A stretch of 64,000 bases of DNA from Weissella soli (GCF_001761545.1 NZ_CP017326.1:1426001-1490000), one strand, 5' to 3'; counted from the stretch's first letter, positions 1-9,107 are shown. A program made the numbers and translations. Notes: generated from the letters alone by a model not told the origin.

Positions 1-1130
1 GCCACAATTAACAACCCCAGCGCATAACGTGAGAACAAGTTTGGTAACTTATCCTCATACTTCTTATAGATAAGGCCCATGATAGTGGTCAAAATCATCA
101 CCACAAATGGGTTAACAGATTGCAACCAAACCTTTTGCAAATCAAAGAATCCGACATGCAAGTTGGCCTTTTCGATGAAGGATGCACCAACTGAACCGGC
201 ACCTTCTTGAACAGCCCACATTGAGACACCCGCCAACCAAATTGGAATAAAGGCTAAAACCTTGCGCCGTTCAACCTTAGTAACTAACTTTGAACCTGAA
301 ATCCGAACAAAGTACGCGACTGAAATGGCGATAGCTAAGAAGGCAACAACATTAGCCATCAAAGCTGAGTTAAATTGACCATTGTTAAAGAGCGCAAATG
401 AACCTGACTTGATATTCGCAGTAATCCCAAAGAAAGCTGCTACAACAACCAGCCCAGCGACAATTGCACCAATCACACGACCGCGTTCTTCTGGCTTAAT
501 TGGATTTGGTGCAGGTGTCTTAACATGCTTCAATGAAGTAGCTCGTCCTATCATAAAGACAAACAAACCAATTCCCATCACAATGGCTGCTAATCCAAAG
601 CCGTAGTGGTAACCATAATGATTTTGTAGATAACCAACCATGAATGGTGAGATAAATGAAGCCACGTTAATGGCCACATAGAAGAAACTGAAGACGTAGT
701 CGTAATCTTTTTCATTATCCAAAGATTGGCCAACGAAAGTTGAAACATTGGGCTTCAACATCCCGGTTCCCAAAATCAACAAAGCCAGTGATACGAATAA
801 GGCACTGGCCCCAATTGGCAATGCCAAAACCACGTGACCAGCTAGAATGAAGAAACCACCAATGATGATAATTTTTCCAGTTCCAAAAATACGATCAGCT
901 AACCAACCACCGATCACGGCTGACATGTAGATCAATGCACCATACATTGAAACTACGGCTACGGCTGTCGTGTTATCAAACCCAAGACCGCCCTTACCAA
1001 CAGTAGCCACCATGTAGTAAAGCAAAATAGCTTTCATACCATAGTATGAGAAGCGTTCGGCAAATTCAGTCCCTAAGACTGTTGGATAGCCCTTTGGGAA
1101 TCCAAAAATACCCGTTTTTTTCTCTTGCAT
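1..1130 (-). CDS. dtpT: POT/PTR2-family di-/tripeptide:H+ symporter, 3' end cut by window
   Basis: Proton-coupled importer of di- and tripeptides in the cytoplasmic membrane. The protein starts MQEKKTGIFGFPKGYPTV and carries the family's proton-coupling motif near the N-terminus (EFAERFSYYGM, the ExxERFxYY pattern). The PTR2 signature region FSFFYVAINVASFISPF follows, then repeated hydrophobic helices. About 376 codons lie inside the window and the C-terminal end runs off the left edge; the family is usually 460-500 residues. The start is supported by AGGAG eight bases upstream. It lies downstream of tadA on the same strand but is separated by a terminator, so it is probably its own unit. I am sure of the family; the exact peptide range cannot be read. 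Confidence 0.93.
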   Translation of the reverse strand, partial: MQEKKTGIFGFPKGYPTVLGTEFAERFSYYGMKAILLYYMVATVGKGGLGFDNTTAVAVVSMYGALIYMSAVIGGWLADRIFGTGKIIIIGGFFILAGHVVLALPIGASALFVSLALLILGTGMLKPNVSTFVGQSLDNEKDYDYVFSFFYVAINVASFISPFMVGYLQNHYGYHYGFGLAAIVMGIGLFVFMIGRATSLKHVKTPAPNPIKPEERGRVIGAIVAGLVVVAAFFGITANIKSGSFALFNNGQFNSALMANVVAFLAIAISVAYFVRISGSKLVTKVERRKVLAFIPIWLAGVSMWAVQEGAGSVGASFIEKANLHVGFFDLQKVWLQSVNPFVVMILTTIMGLIYKKYEDKLPNLFSRYALGLLIV

Positions 1131-1309
1131 GAGTTCATCTCCTATATACTAGAGCGTTCTATGAAATTTCTGCTCTATTAATTAAAAATAAGACAAAGTT
1201 TGATGAACTGACTCATAAATTTTGTCAGGCCAAAAAACCAACCATTCAAGTTTAGCAAGGTTTGAATGTGAATACAACTGTATCATGTATCCTAATTTTT
1301 CTCATAAAC

Positions 1310-1340
1310 AAAAAAAGAACTGCGTTGTTAACCACAGTTC
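1310..1340 (-). terminator. Terminator after tadA
   Basis: On the minus strand GAACTG and CAGTTC arms (with an imperfect inner stem) are followed by seven T residues, directly after the tadA stop codon. Confidence 0.75.
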
Positions 1341-1343
1341 GTA

Positions 1344-1862
1344 TTATTGTTCGTGTTTTATAGCCTTACGGGCACGCTTAGCCGCTTTTTGCTGCGCCCG
1401 AATTTTACGAAAAAAATTAGTCAGCATTTCACTGGTTTCGGCCGCGCGCACACCCTGGTGGACCTGGACTTGATGATTCAATCTCTCATCCTCTAGTAAG
1501 TGATACATCGAATGAACCCCACCAGCTTTCGGATCTTCGGCCCCGTAGTAGACATCTGTGATACGGGTTTGTTGGATAAGGCCGGCACACATGATGCACG
1601 GTTCTAACGTCACGAACACCTGCGCATCTGGCAAGCGCCATGAATGCAGTACCCGGCTTGCTTCAACAATGGCCTGATACTCGGCATGTTGACTCGGATC
1701 TTCGAGTCGTTCACGTAAGTTAAAGCCGCGCGCAATGATTTGACCATCAACAACCACCACTGCGCCAATTGGCACTTCACCAAGAGCCTCAGCTTTGTGG
1801 GCTTCCATGATGGCTTCACCCATAAAATGATCAATTTGCTCAGGCGTTAGCATTGCCGTCAT
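1344..1862 (-). CDS. tadA: tRNA(adenine-34) deaminase TadA
   Basis: Converts adenosine 34 to inosine in tRNA-Arg(ACG), so that one tRNA reads several Arg codons. The zinc and catalytic motifs are present: HAEYQAI (HAE) and PCIMCAG (PCxxC). A deaminase core of about 150 residues is followed by a basic tail (KKAAKRARKAIKHEQ) likely to contact tRNA. I chose the ATG at 1862 because GGAG lies seven bases upstream; a further in-frame upstream ATG would sit inside the preceding methyltransferase gene and has no ribosome site. The gene overlaps the end of that gene by 23 bases, which suggests translational coupling in a two-gene unit. Confidence 0.93.
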   Translation of the reverse strand: MTAMLTPEQIDHFMGEAIMEAHKAEALGEVPIGAVVVVDGQIIARGFNLRERLEDPSQHAEYQAIVEASRVLHSWRLPDAQVFVTLEPCIMCAGLIQQTRITDVYYGAEDPKAGGVHSMYHLLEDERLNHQVQVHQGVRAAETSEMLTNFFRKIRAQQKAAKRARKAIKHEQ

Positions 1863-2460
1863 AGACACTCTCCAAAATATAATAACCTTTATTCTTTGCA
1901 ATCACTGCCACGTTACCAAAGGTTTCTTCCATTAATTTCTTAGCGGATGGTGCGCCTTGTTTCTTTTGCAAAACAACTGTCAAAGTTCCCCCCGCTACCA
2001 AATGATCCACCGCACCAGCAATCATATCGGTCACAATCTGCTTACCTGCACGAACTGGTGGATTCGTCAAAATAGCAGCGTACTTATCCTGAATATTTTG
2101 ATATCGGTCTGTTTGGATACCCTCCACTCGGGCACCGACGCCATTTTTCGCTGCGTTCTTTAACACCAATGCCAAAGCACGTTCATTAATTTCAGCAGCA
2201 TCAAATTCACGATCGGGCATCTGCGTGGCTAAACTAATCGCAACTGGACCATAGCCTGCACCTAAATCTAAAATTTTGCCCATCGGAATATCTTGATTAA
2301 AAGCTTCCAACATCACGCGTGTTCCAAAATCAACTGTTTGCTTTGAAAAAACACCCGCATCAGTGGTGAACGTGAATGTACGATCAAATAACGGAAACGA
2401 CCAAGTATGTTCGTCATGCGCCGTTGTCGGCGTTTGTGTATAGTAGTGCTCTTCAGCCAT
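1840..2460 (-). CDS. Class I SAM-dependent methyltransferase, RsmC/YbxB type
   Basis: Probable rRNA small-subunit guanine-N2 methyltransferase. At 206 residues it has the size of the short Gram-positive RsmC-like proteins, which correspond to one half of the E. coli enzyme. SAM-binding motif I is seen as ILDLGAGYGPVA near residue 64. The catalytic motif AILTNPPVRAG (the NPP[FY/V] type used by N-methyltransferases) lies near residue 130. The early TFTTDAGVFSKQTVDFGT segment is typical of the RsmC family. It is upstream of and overlapping tadA; both genes act on translation components. The target base cannot be told from sequence. Confidence 0.85.
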   Translation of the reverse strand: MAEEHYYTQTPTTAHDEHTWSFPLFDRTFTFTTDAGVFSKQTVDFGTRVMLEAFNQDIPMGKILDLGAGYGPVAISLATQMPDREFDAAEINERALALVLKNAAKNGVGARVEGIQTDRYQNIQDKYAAILTNPPVRAGKQIVTDMIAGAVDHLVAGGTLTVVLQKKQGAPSAKKLMEETFGNVAVIAKNKGYYILESVYDGNANA

Positions 2461-2586
2461 ATAGTTTCATCTCACTTAATTGTTCTAATGCATTAATTGT
2501 ACCAGACAAACCTTGATCGCGTTTATTTCCAGCCAAAATACCCGCTCATGCCCCCCTTTTAATGGTCTCGATCAATGGCTGTACTG

Positions 2587-2621
2587 AAAATAAATGCCCA
2601 TCATTTCTGGAAACGATGGGC
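2587..2621 (-). terminator. Terminator after alpha/beta hydrolase gene
   Basis: Stem GCCCATC / GATGGGC on the minus strand, followed by the interrupted T-run ATTTATTTT, just after the hydrolase stop codon. Confidence 0.65.
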
Positions 2622-2633
2622 ATGGTGCGTTGA

Positions 2634-3599
2634 TTATTTAAAGTATTTCGCTAAAAACTTTGCTACTTTAGCTTGGTACTTGGTTGGGTTTGTGGCATAT
2701 GACTGCACATGCGCTGCTCCTGGAACCTTATATTTTTCCCGAATTCCCTTAGTAGCATTGTAATTTTGATTCAAAAATGCGGTTGGCACAAATGTATCGT
2801 TACCACCATGAATGAATAACATTGGTTTATGATTCTTAGCCAAATAATCAGTTGGTGTGGCCTGGCCAATGCTATAGCCTGCCAAAATCTTGGCATATAT
2901 TGAAACCACATGGATTAATGGCCATGCGACTAGATAAGGCAAATGATACATGTCCTGGGCTTCATGAAAGAGTTCCGCATAGGTTGAAGAGTACCCCGCA
3001 TCCTCAATAAACGCTTTCACTTGAGTTGGTGTGTTCATACCAGAAAGGGTCATCGTTGTCGCACCACCCAATGAAGCGCCCATCACCACAATTTCAGATT
3101 GCTGACCATTATGCTTAATAATTTTCTGAATCCATTGCCGCATATCCTTAGCTTCGAGGTAGCCATAACCGATATACTTGCCACCTGATTTACCAGCCGC
3201 CCGATTATCAGGCAACAATACATTGTAGCCCATTTTATGGAATAACGTCCCATACGGTGCCATCGCAACGTGGTCAACACCAAAACCATGCACCACTAAC
3301 ACGGTCTTGGTAGTTGGTTTATCAGCCTTCCAATAGTTACCCACTAGTTTTGTGCCATCCTGTGCGGTTAAATGCCAAGTCGTTTTTGAGGCAGTCAAAA
3401 ACGCTTGTTGCTCCACATAGAGTGGCTTGCCCTTAGAAATCGCCCGTCCCGTGATAAACGACTTATCCGACCGAACGACCGCCACCGTAAAGAAATAATA
3501 ACCAACACCAGCCGTTAGGACCGCTAAAACAAGAATGATGGCTGTCAAACTAGTCCATATTTTCCGTGCCCGTGACCACGGTTGTTTTCGCTTCATCAT
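2634..3599 (-). CDS. Membrane-anchored alpha/beta hydrolase
   Basis: Serine hydrolase of unknown substrate, anchored by one N-terminal transmembrane helix (roughly residues 14-38) so that the catalytic domain faces outside. The fold is seen from the oxyanion region VLVVHGFGVDH and the nucleophile elbow VMGASLGGAT (GxSxG). The acid region is FIHGGNDTFVP and the late histidine is in PGAAHVQSY. This matches the lactobacillal DUF1749/BAAT-like or CocE-unrelated small hydrolases, which often have esterase activity. Start at 3599 (MMKRKQPW) because GAGGAG lies five bases upstream; the longer frame to 3680 has no ribosome site. The length of 321 residues is normal for the group. Confidence 0.85.
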   Translation of the reverse strand: MMKRKQPWSRARKIWTSLTAIILVLAVLTAGVGYYFFTVAVVRSDKSFITGRAISKGKPLYVEQQAFLTASKTTWHLTAQDGTKLVGNYWKADKPTTKTVLVVHGFGVDHVAMAPYGTLFHKMGYNVLLPDNRAAGKSGGKYIGYGYLEAKDMRQWIQKIIKHNGQQSEIVVMGASLGGATTMTLSGMNTPTQVKAFIEDAGYSSTYAELFHEAQDMYHLPYLVAWPLIHVVSIYAKILAGYSIGQATPTDYLAKNHKPMLFIHGGNDTFVPTAFLNQNYNATKGIREKYKVPGAAHVQSYATNPTKYQAKVAKFLAKYFK

Positions 3600-3739
3600 A
3601 CATACTCCTCGTAAATTGAATAAAAATAAGTGCAAGGAATATTGTAACAAAGAATCTGGTGGATTGAACACCTTTGACAAGCTTATTAAAAAAGCAGACT
3701 TGCCAATTATGACAACCCTGCTTCACCAAACCCGATGAA

Positions 3740-5542
3740 TTATACAAATTGCGCCGACAAAGTTAAGAACTCATCAATATCTTGCTTCACCAAATCCGCA
3801 GCGGCTTGCCAGAAGTCTGGCTTGGTCAGATCAGCACCCAAATGCTTAAGGGCCAACTCCTCAGTCGTCATATTAGCTGTGTCACGCAACAAAGCAATAT
3901 ACGCCTCTTCAAAGTTATCTTGTGTTTGCGCCCAGGCATAGATACTCGTTGAGAATAAATAACCAAATGTGTATGGGAAATTGTAGAATGGCACATCATC
4001 AATATAGAAATGTAATTTTGATGACCAGAAGTGGGGGTGCCGAACCGTTAAGATATCCGCGAAAGCATCCTTTTGTGCCGCATCCATCAACTCATTCAAA
4101 CGTTCAGCTGGGACATACCCTTGCTTACGTTCCTTGTAAAAGGCATCCTCAAACTCAAAGCGCGCATGAATGTTTAAAAACATGGCGATGGGATTGGTCA
4201 TTTTAGCATCCAACAATACGACCTTTTCAGCATCTGATTTAGCAGCTTGGACATTCGCATCAGCAATCAGCATTTCAGCAAATGTTGATGCTGTCTCCGC
4301 CACATTCATTGCATACTGGTCACGCCATTGTGGCAAATCCTGCAAAACTGATGTGTGGAAGCCGTGCCCCAATTCATGGGCCACCGTAGCGGCATCGTTC
4401 ACAGAACCCGTAAACGTCAAGAAAATACGTGATTCTTTGACATCAGGGACTGATTCCATCCAGCCACCTGGTTGCTTACCAGGTCGATCTTCTGCCTCAA
4501 TCCATTGCTTTTCAAAAGCACTTTTGGCAAAAGCAGCCATCTTAGGTGAGTACTTACCAAAGTTTTCGATAATAAATTTAGCCGCATCATCGTAAGTTAA
4601 TTCAGCTGGTTCATAATCACCTAAACTGGTAATAGGGGCAACTTGGTCTTGCCAACCAATACCATCAAGTCCTAATAGTTGTGCTTTACGCTCAAAATAG
4701 GGCTTGAACATTTCCTTATTCGCATCAACAACTGACCACATGGTATCTAACGTTTCACGTGACATATGGTTGATTTCTAATGGTTGTTCCAAGTGATCTT
4801 TGTACCCATGCGCTGCTTGCTCAGTCAGACGAGCCCCGGCTAAATGATTTAGGGTATCTGCCGTCAACTTGTCGGCCCCACCCCACATCTTTTCGTAACC
4901 AGCCATCAACTCCGCCCGCACCTGAGCATCGGGATAACCATCTAAATTATTGAGGGCTTGCCCCGCTGAAATTTCTTTAACTTCACCCTTTTCATTAGTG
5001 AATGGCATCGTCAAACTACCGGCGATCGTATCGTAATGTGCTGACCACCCTTTCAATCCATCTAAGCGCAAGTTATTCAATAGACTCTCAGTCGTATCGT
5101 CTAACAAACGTTCTGCAGCTTGTCGATTTTCCCGTAAAGTAAAGGCGACCACGGCTAATTCAGGAACTTTCAAGGCTTCTTCAAATTCTTCATCAGTAAA
5201 TGTCACTAACTTCTTTGCAAACACATCCGCAGGCGCTTGAAAGTCCACAAATAATTGCTCGATCCGTGACAGATATGGCCGATACACGCCATTAGTGAAG
5301 TCTGCCGCGTACAACGCATTAACAAACAGACCGGCCGTACGCAAGCCTGCGTCAATTACCTGGGCGTCATTCACTAACTTTACCAGACCACGATACACTG
5401 GTGCATCTTTTTCATATGCCGCCACTGCAGTCGCAAAATCGGCAATTTGTGTAACTAATAAATCCAACTTTGCTGCTAATTCTGGTGACTCAATGCCACC
5501 GGGATAGATACTATCAAGATTCCAATTTAGTGAATACGTCAT
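3740..5542 (-). CDS. pepF: Oligoendopeptidase F, M3 family zinc metallopeptidase
   Basis: Cytoplasmic oligopeptidase that cuts peptides of roughly 7-17 residues, part of amino-acid supply from imported peptides. The zinc motif HELGHGFH is near residue 390, with the third ligand glutamate in NVAETASTFAEML about 25 residues later. An N-terminal PepF/M3 lid domain precedes it and there is no signal peptide. The 600-residue length is that of Lactobacillales PepF. A possible promoter with a TATACT -10 lies close upstream, and AGAG precedes the start. It stands as a single gene between the hydrolase and an XRE regulator. Confidence 0.95.
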   Translation of the reverse strand: MTYSLNWNLDSIYPGGIESPELAAKLDLLVTQIADFATAVAAYEKDAPVYRGLVKLVNDAQVIDAGLRTAGLFVNALYAADFTNGVYRPYLSRIEQLFVDFQAPADVFAKKLVTFTDEEFEEALKVPELAVVAFTLRENRQAAERLLDDTTESLLNNLRLDGLKGWSAHYDTIAGSLTMPFTNEKGEVKEISAGQALNNLDGYPDAQVRAELMAGYEKMWGGADKLTADTLNHLAGARLTEQAAHGYKDHLEQPLEINHMSRETLDTMWSVVDANKEMFKPYFERKAQLLGLDGIGWQDQVAPITSLGDYEPAELTYDDAAKFIIENFGKYSPKMAAFAKSAFEKQWIEAEDRPGKQPGGWMESVPDVKESRIFLTFTGSVNDAATVAHELGHGFHTSVLQDLPQWRDQYAMNVAETASTFAEMLIADANVQAAKSDAEKVVLLDAKMTNPIAMFLNIHARFEFEDAFYKERKQGYVPAERLNELMDAAQKDAFADILTVRHPHFWSSKLHFYIDDVPFYNFPYTFGYLFSTSIYAWAQTQDNFEEAYIALLRDTANMTTEELALKHLGADLTKPDFWQAAADLVKQDIDEFLTLSAQFV

Positions 5543-5651
5543 GTCTACACTCTTTTCTCATTTTGTTCTAATTAGTATATCATACTATACCCTGTCTGAT
5601 AAACGTCCCGCAATCAGTCTAATAATGATGCATTTTCAATCACTATTAGTC

Positions 5652-5695
5652 AAAAATAGCTCGCCAAGGCATCTCTGCTTGGCGAGCTATTTTAT
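5652..5695 (-). terminator. Strong hairpin terminator after XRE gene
   Basis: Perfect arms AATAGCTCGCCAAG / CTTGGCGAGCTATT around a nine-base loop, followed by TTTTT on the minus strand; T residues flank both sides, so it may work in both directions. Confidence 0.85.
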
Positions 5696-5723
5696 TCATT
5701 GACTCATAATCTGCTGTTGACCT

Positions 5724-6137
5724 TTAAAACAGTTCTTCTTGATGGTTGATTTTAATATCATCATCTTGAATAAAGCTATGACTACGATTTTTATTTTGGA
5801 AGTACTCGTTAATTGATTGAAAGATATTATAACGATCTTGGTCAGTTAGAGGTGAACCATTAAAATCAATTTCTTTTCCCGACAAGAACAGCAAAGACAA
5901 ATCCGTCTTTTCAACGCTGACGCGACCAACTAGAAAATCCATGGTGACATCAAAATAGTCCGCCAATTTCTGTACTTCAATATAAGAAGGTGAGCGATCG
6001 CCACGTTCCCAATTACCAATTTGAGCAGCTGTGTTTGGCTTCTGCCCTGGTTCGAGCTGTCGATTCAACTCAGCAGCCAAGGTGTCCATGGTAATATTAT
6101 GTCCTTTACGCAATTGACGTAAACGTTCTGGGAACAT
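5724..6137 (-). CDS. XRE-family helix-turn-helix regulator
   Basis: DNA-binding protein with one HTH_3/XRE domain over residues 5-70 (RLRQLRKGHNITMDTLAAEL ... NWERGDRSPS ... LADYFDVTMDFLVG). A C-terminal part of about 65 residues with no recognised domain follows; it could be for ligand sensing or dimerisation. AAGGAG lies eight bases before the start. It is transcribed alone and ends in a strong terminator. A 24-base imperfect palindrome at 6211-6234 upstream is a candidate for its own operator. Targets are unknown. Confidence 0.85.
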   Translation of the reverse strand: MFPERLRQLRKGHNITMDTLAAELNRQLEPGQKPNTAAQIGNWERGDRSPSYIEVQKLADYFDVTMDFLVGRVSVEKTDLSLLFLSGKEIDFNGSPLTDQDRYNIFQSINEYFQNKNRSHSFIQDDDIKINHQEELF

Positions 6138-6210
6138 AGTTTCGTCTCCTTTCTATATTTTATTGCTTATCAATACTCAGCACCTACTATGATACCTTAA
6201 TTTATTTGGT

Positions 6211-6234
6211 TTTTCCACAGGTACATGTGGACAA
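6211..6234. promoter_or_regulatory. Palindrome upstream of XRE gene, DnaA-box-like half sites
   Basis: Two inverted half sites, TTTTCCACA and TGTGGACAA, face each other across six bases. Each half differs by one base from the DnaA box TTATCCACA. Because it lies about 75 bases upstream of a lone XRE regulator gene, an autoregulatory operator is at least as likely as DnaA binding. Confidence 0.4.
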
Positions 6235-6311
6235 CTTTTAAACCCAGCATGCACCCGTGCACACAAGTTAACTTAACCATGTCAAAAAAGGGCCAAAATT
6301 AGCTAGGCTGC

Positions 6312-6782
6312 TTACTTGTTTTTAGCTTTACCAAAAAGTCGAAGCGCTTTTTTCACTGCTTGATTTAAATCCTCTTGTTGCACCTCAGCGCCCTTTTCAA
6401 GCCGTTCTACCAATTTCCAGCCCATCGTTTCGGTCACAGTGGCTGCAAAACTAGCATTAATAATGCCCCCAGTAATCGTCCCAACACCAGGTAAAATTTT
6501 CATAAAATTACCCAAGGTTAGATGAGCAAAAGTGGTTGCCATCGTTGCTGATGACATGCCGCGTGCAAAACCAGCATTGATCTCTTTGCCATATAACTTG
6601 TACAGTGCTGTAATCATCCCCACTTGTGCGGGCACAATCACGACCTCATCAGCAAACGGTACAGGTGAAGCACCCACACCGGCAGCTGCGATCGTTGCCG
6701 TATGAATAATCGCGGCTGCTTGTTGTCGTTGTGTTAAGCCAGTGGCTACTTCTTGAACAGTACGTATGGTTTTCTTAATCAT
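6312..6782 (-). CDS. DUF697-family membrane-associated protein
   Basis: Protein of unknown function with the DUF697 pattern: hydrophobic, glycine-rich segments IHTATIAAAGVGASPVPFAD and EVVIVPAQVGMITALYKLYG, then a second pair around residues 90-125 (LPGVGTITGGIINASFAAT). DUF697 domains are found alone or fused to GTPases and are thought to sit at the membrane. It starts 14 bases after the rlmA stop codon, so the two genes are likely co-transcribed. No catalytic residues can be recognised. Confidence 0.75.
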   Translation of the reverse strand: MIKKTIRTVQEVATGLTQRQQAAAIIHTATIAAAGVGASPVPFADEVVIVPAQVGMITALYKLYGKEINAGFARGMSSATMATTFAHLTLGNFMKILPGVGTITGGIINASFAATVTETMGWKLVERLEKGAEVQQEDLNQAVKKALRLFGKAKNK

Positions 6783-6796
6783 CAGCAGTCTCCTTA

Positions 6797-7642
6797 CTAT
6801 TTGCTTTTTAATACCATGACATCAACCGTGACCTTCGGGAGCGGTTGCGTCTCAGCAGCAGTTTGTGCCTCCGGTCGCGCGCCCCAATGTAACGGTGTCA
6901 TGTGTAACAAATCGACCCATAGGTCACTCGGAATGATCCATTCATAGGTTACCTGTTCAACTGTCGCAGCTGGATAATGCTGCTTGAACAGTTCAACCAC
7001 CCGTGAATTATCATAGGTATGGTTAGGTGATTCCACTGGGTATAACAATTCCCGCAATTCATGTAGATAACCTGACGCGGGCACAATTTTAACAATTGTA
7101 CCATTTGGAGCTAAAACCCGGTTAAATTCTTCATACGCAGAAGGTGAAAAAAATTCAACGACTGCATCAAATACAGCATCATTAAAAGGTAATTGTGCTA
7201 GATCAGCCACCGCAAAAAAAGCAGATGTATCTAATTGTGTTGCCAGATTAACTCCCGCCTTGCTGATGTCAAACCCCACACCAATATCCTGGGTGGCCCG
7301 TGCAGCTAACAATTTTGCAAAGGGGGTTCCCTCCCCAGTGCCGACATCTAGAATGCGTAGCTTCTCAGTTGGCAACGCCCGCTGCATCCCTGCCACAATC
7401 CCATCAAATAACCCGGCTGTTAACACTTTACGGCGTGAAACCAGCATCGCATCATCATATTCCGTATTCACGGCATGATTCAAAAATACCAAGCTACCTT
7501 TTTTATTAATGTCCAAGCGATGCCCCGCAGCACACACCAAACTAGTTCCTTCTATATAATCATATGGTAAATGATCAACATTACAACGGAATAGCGCTAA
7601 GTTACGTGTGACAAATTGCGTACCCTTTTCAATTTTCTTCAT
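6797..7642 (-). CDS. rlmA: 23S rRNA (guanine-N1-)-methyltransferase, RlmA type
   Basis: Methylates a guanine in helix 35 of 23S rRNA (G745 in the Gram-negative enzyme, G748 in the Gram-positive one, which affects macrolide binding). An N-terminal zinc-finger-like module (FRCNVDHLPYDY ... LVCAAGHRLDINKKG) is followed by a Rossmann methyltransferase domain (ILDVGTGEGTPFAKLL, then VVEFFSPSAYEEFNRVLAPN). The usual zinc ligands are C-x2-C-x(n)-C-x3-H; here the second position is Asp (CNVD), so metal binding may be altered. Start taken at 7642 because AAGAG is six bases upstream of it, while the ATG six bases earlier abuts the ribosome site. Operon with the DUF697 gene. Confidence 0.88.
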   Translation of the reverse strand: MKKIEKGTQFVTRNLALFRCNVDHLPYDYIEGTSLVCAAGHRLDINKKGSLVFLNHAVNTEYDDAMLVSRRKVLTAGLFDGIVAGMQRALPTEKLRILDVGTGEGTPFAKLLAARATQDIGVGFDISKAGVNLATQLDTSAFFAVADLAQLPFNDAVFDAVVEFFSPSAYEEFNRVLAPNGTIVKIVPASGYLHELRELLYPVESPNHTYDNSRVVELFKQHYPAATVEQVTYEWIIPSDLWVDLLHMTPLHWGARPEAQTAAETQPLPKVTVDVMVLKSK

Positions 7643-7713
7643 AGTCATCTCTTTTCAGTTCTTCTGATGCTATTATATCAACATTTTCAAAACTTTCCTG
7701 ATTATGGAAGTGA

Positions 7714-9063
7714 TTAACGAGGATGATTGTTTTGAACACTTAGGTTGGGTAACCCTCTTTGTTTACCACGTTGCCAGATTAACAATGTCGCCATTTGCGC
7801 CTGATTAGAGGATATCTGATCAGGGCTTGCCACATAACTTACTATATTATTAGTTACATTGATTGCCGACATCGAGCCACCTGCAGTAATATTTGTATCT
7901 GTCATTGCTAGCACTGGTGCACGCTTACTTTTAGTTTCGAAACGGTTACCCATAATTGCGACGTTTGAAGTGTTTTTGAACGCTTGCCGGGAATAAAGAC
8001 TAATCCAACTCCCAGGTACAGCATCACTCCTAAAGACATTATTAGCAATAATTAAATGGTTAACGGGCAAAAAATGTAACACACCAGAATAGTGATTCAA
8101 TTGTGTTTGGCCGTTGACCTTAACCCAGATTCTCTGAGCAATACTATCGGAAACGGTATTATTAATAAATGAAATATTAGTAGCTGAACGCCCCATATTA
8201 GAGGTATATGCATGTGCGCCCAACGGGTTCTGGCCAATGGTGTATCGTCCATTAGCTAGCCTTGCCTTCCCAAAAGTCGAATTTGAAATAGTGATATCTG
8301 CCGGAAAGTTTAGTTGTTGCGCTAAACTGACAAAATTTGGTACTAACCTGATCATCATCGCTTGATCATGCTGTCCAAATGAACTATTTAACCGACCGTA
8401 ATCCAACTGAATTGCTTCTGACGTCGCAATATGTGATTCACTTTTACGGTCGAAATTACTACCGTTGCCATAGCCCAAAAATTGGTTGTGATCTAACAAG
8501 ATTTTTTCAGATCCATTAATGTCAAAGGCATGATTATTATATAAGATAGCTGTTTTGAAACGCATATTTGCAAACTTCATATCATGTCCATGAAACAATG
8601 TAAACCGAGCTGAGTAATTAGACCCGTCACCCAAAAATTGCCCACCCTGCCAAGCAAAATTGTTGATACCACCGTCGTTTGACGACTTCGAAACGCCTAA
8701 GAATGAAACATTTGTAGTTAAATCAATTCGCGTATTACTTTCCATTTGGATGGTGGTATAACTAGGCAAATATATCGGCAAATAATTTTGGTGGTTTCCT
8801 ATAAGAAAACGTCCTTGCGGGAATTTAATCGTGATTGGTAATTTAGATGTACTATGCATCCGTGCATAATTCATCAATTTAACAAAGGCATCAGTATCAT
8901 CGCTATTGTCATTTGGTCGCATGTCAGCAATCTCATTATTAGTTGCATCAATATGTGTGTAGACTGCATCACGATTGCCATTGTTAGTAATGGTTTTAGT
9001 GGTGGCTATAAGGATCAGTATCGCACTAGCTATGATGATGGTTATTTTCCACAACCACTTCAT
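7714..9063 (-). CDS. Membrane-anchored right-handed beta-helix (pectate-lyase-like) protein
   Basis: A single N-terminal hydrophobic segment (residues 4-22) anchors or exports a 425-residue domain rich in short Asn/Ile/Ser repeats. Examples are FDINGSEKILLDHNQFLG, ITISNSTFG, ISFINNTVS and VAIMGNRFE, the spacing and composition of parallel beta-helix coils. The N-terminal YTHIDATNNEIADMRPNDNSD with DDTDAF recalls the start of the pectate-lyase-3/glycosyl-hydrolase-28-like superfamily. I cannot pick a substrate, so polysaccharide binding or lyase/hydrolase activity is only an inference. It begins 44 bases after the ATPase gene with a good GGGGGTG site and may be the last gene of the haem operon. 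Confidence 0.7.
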   Translation of the reverse strand: MKWLWKITIIIASAILILIATTKTITNNGNRDAVYTHIDATNNEIADMRPNDNSDDTDAFVKLMNYARMHSTSKLPITIKFPQGRFLIGNHQNYLPIYLPSYTTIQMESNTRIDLTTNVSFLGVSKSSNDGGINNFAWQGGQFLGDGSNYSARFTLFHGHDMKFANMRFKTAILYNNHAFDINGSEKILLDHNQFLGYGNGSNFDRKSESHIATSEAIQLDYGRLNSSFGQHDQAMMIRLVPNFVSLAQQLNFPADITISNSTFGKARLANGRYTIGQNPLGAHAYTSNMGRSATNISFINNTVSDSIAQRIWVKVNGQTQLNHYSGVLHFLPVNHLIIANNVFRSDAVPGSWISLYSRQAFKNTSNVAIMGNRFETKSKRAPVLAMTDTNITAGGSMSAINVTNNIVSYVASPDQISSNQAQMATLLIWQRGKQRGLPNLSVQNNHPR

Positions 9064-9107
9064 CTATTCACCCCCAAAAACTAATTATAAGGTATTGTAC
9101 TCTGCGT

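Noticed and set aside
1229-1270. Hairpin CATTCAA / TTGAATG followed by T residues upstream of dtpT
   Set aside because: Weak, with a large loop and distance before the T-run; could be a minor attenuator but not supported enough to list.
7690-7714. Short hairpin ACTTCC / GGAAAGT with TTTT after the beta-helix gene
   Set aside because: Stem of five to six pairs; insufficient as a terminator on its own.
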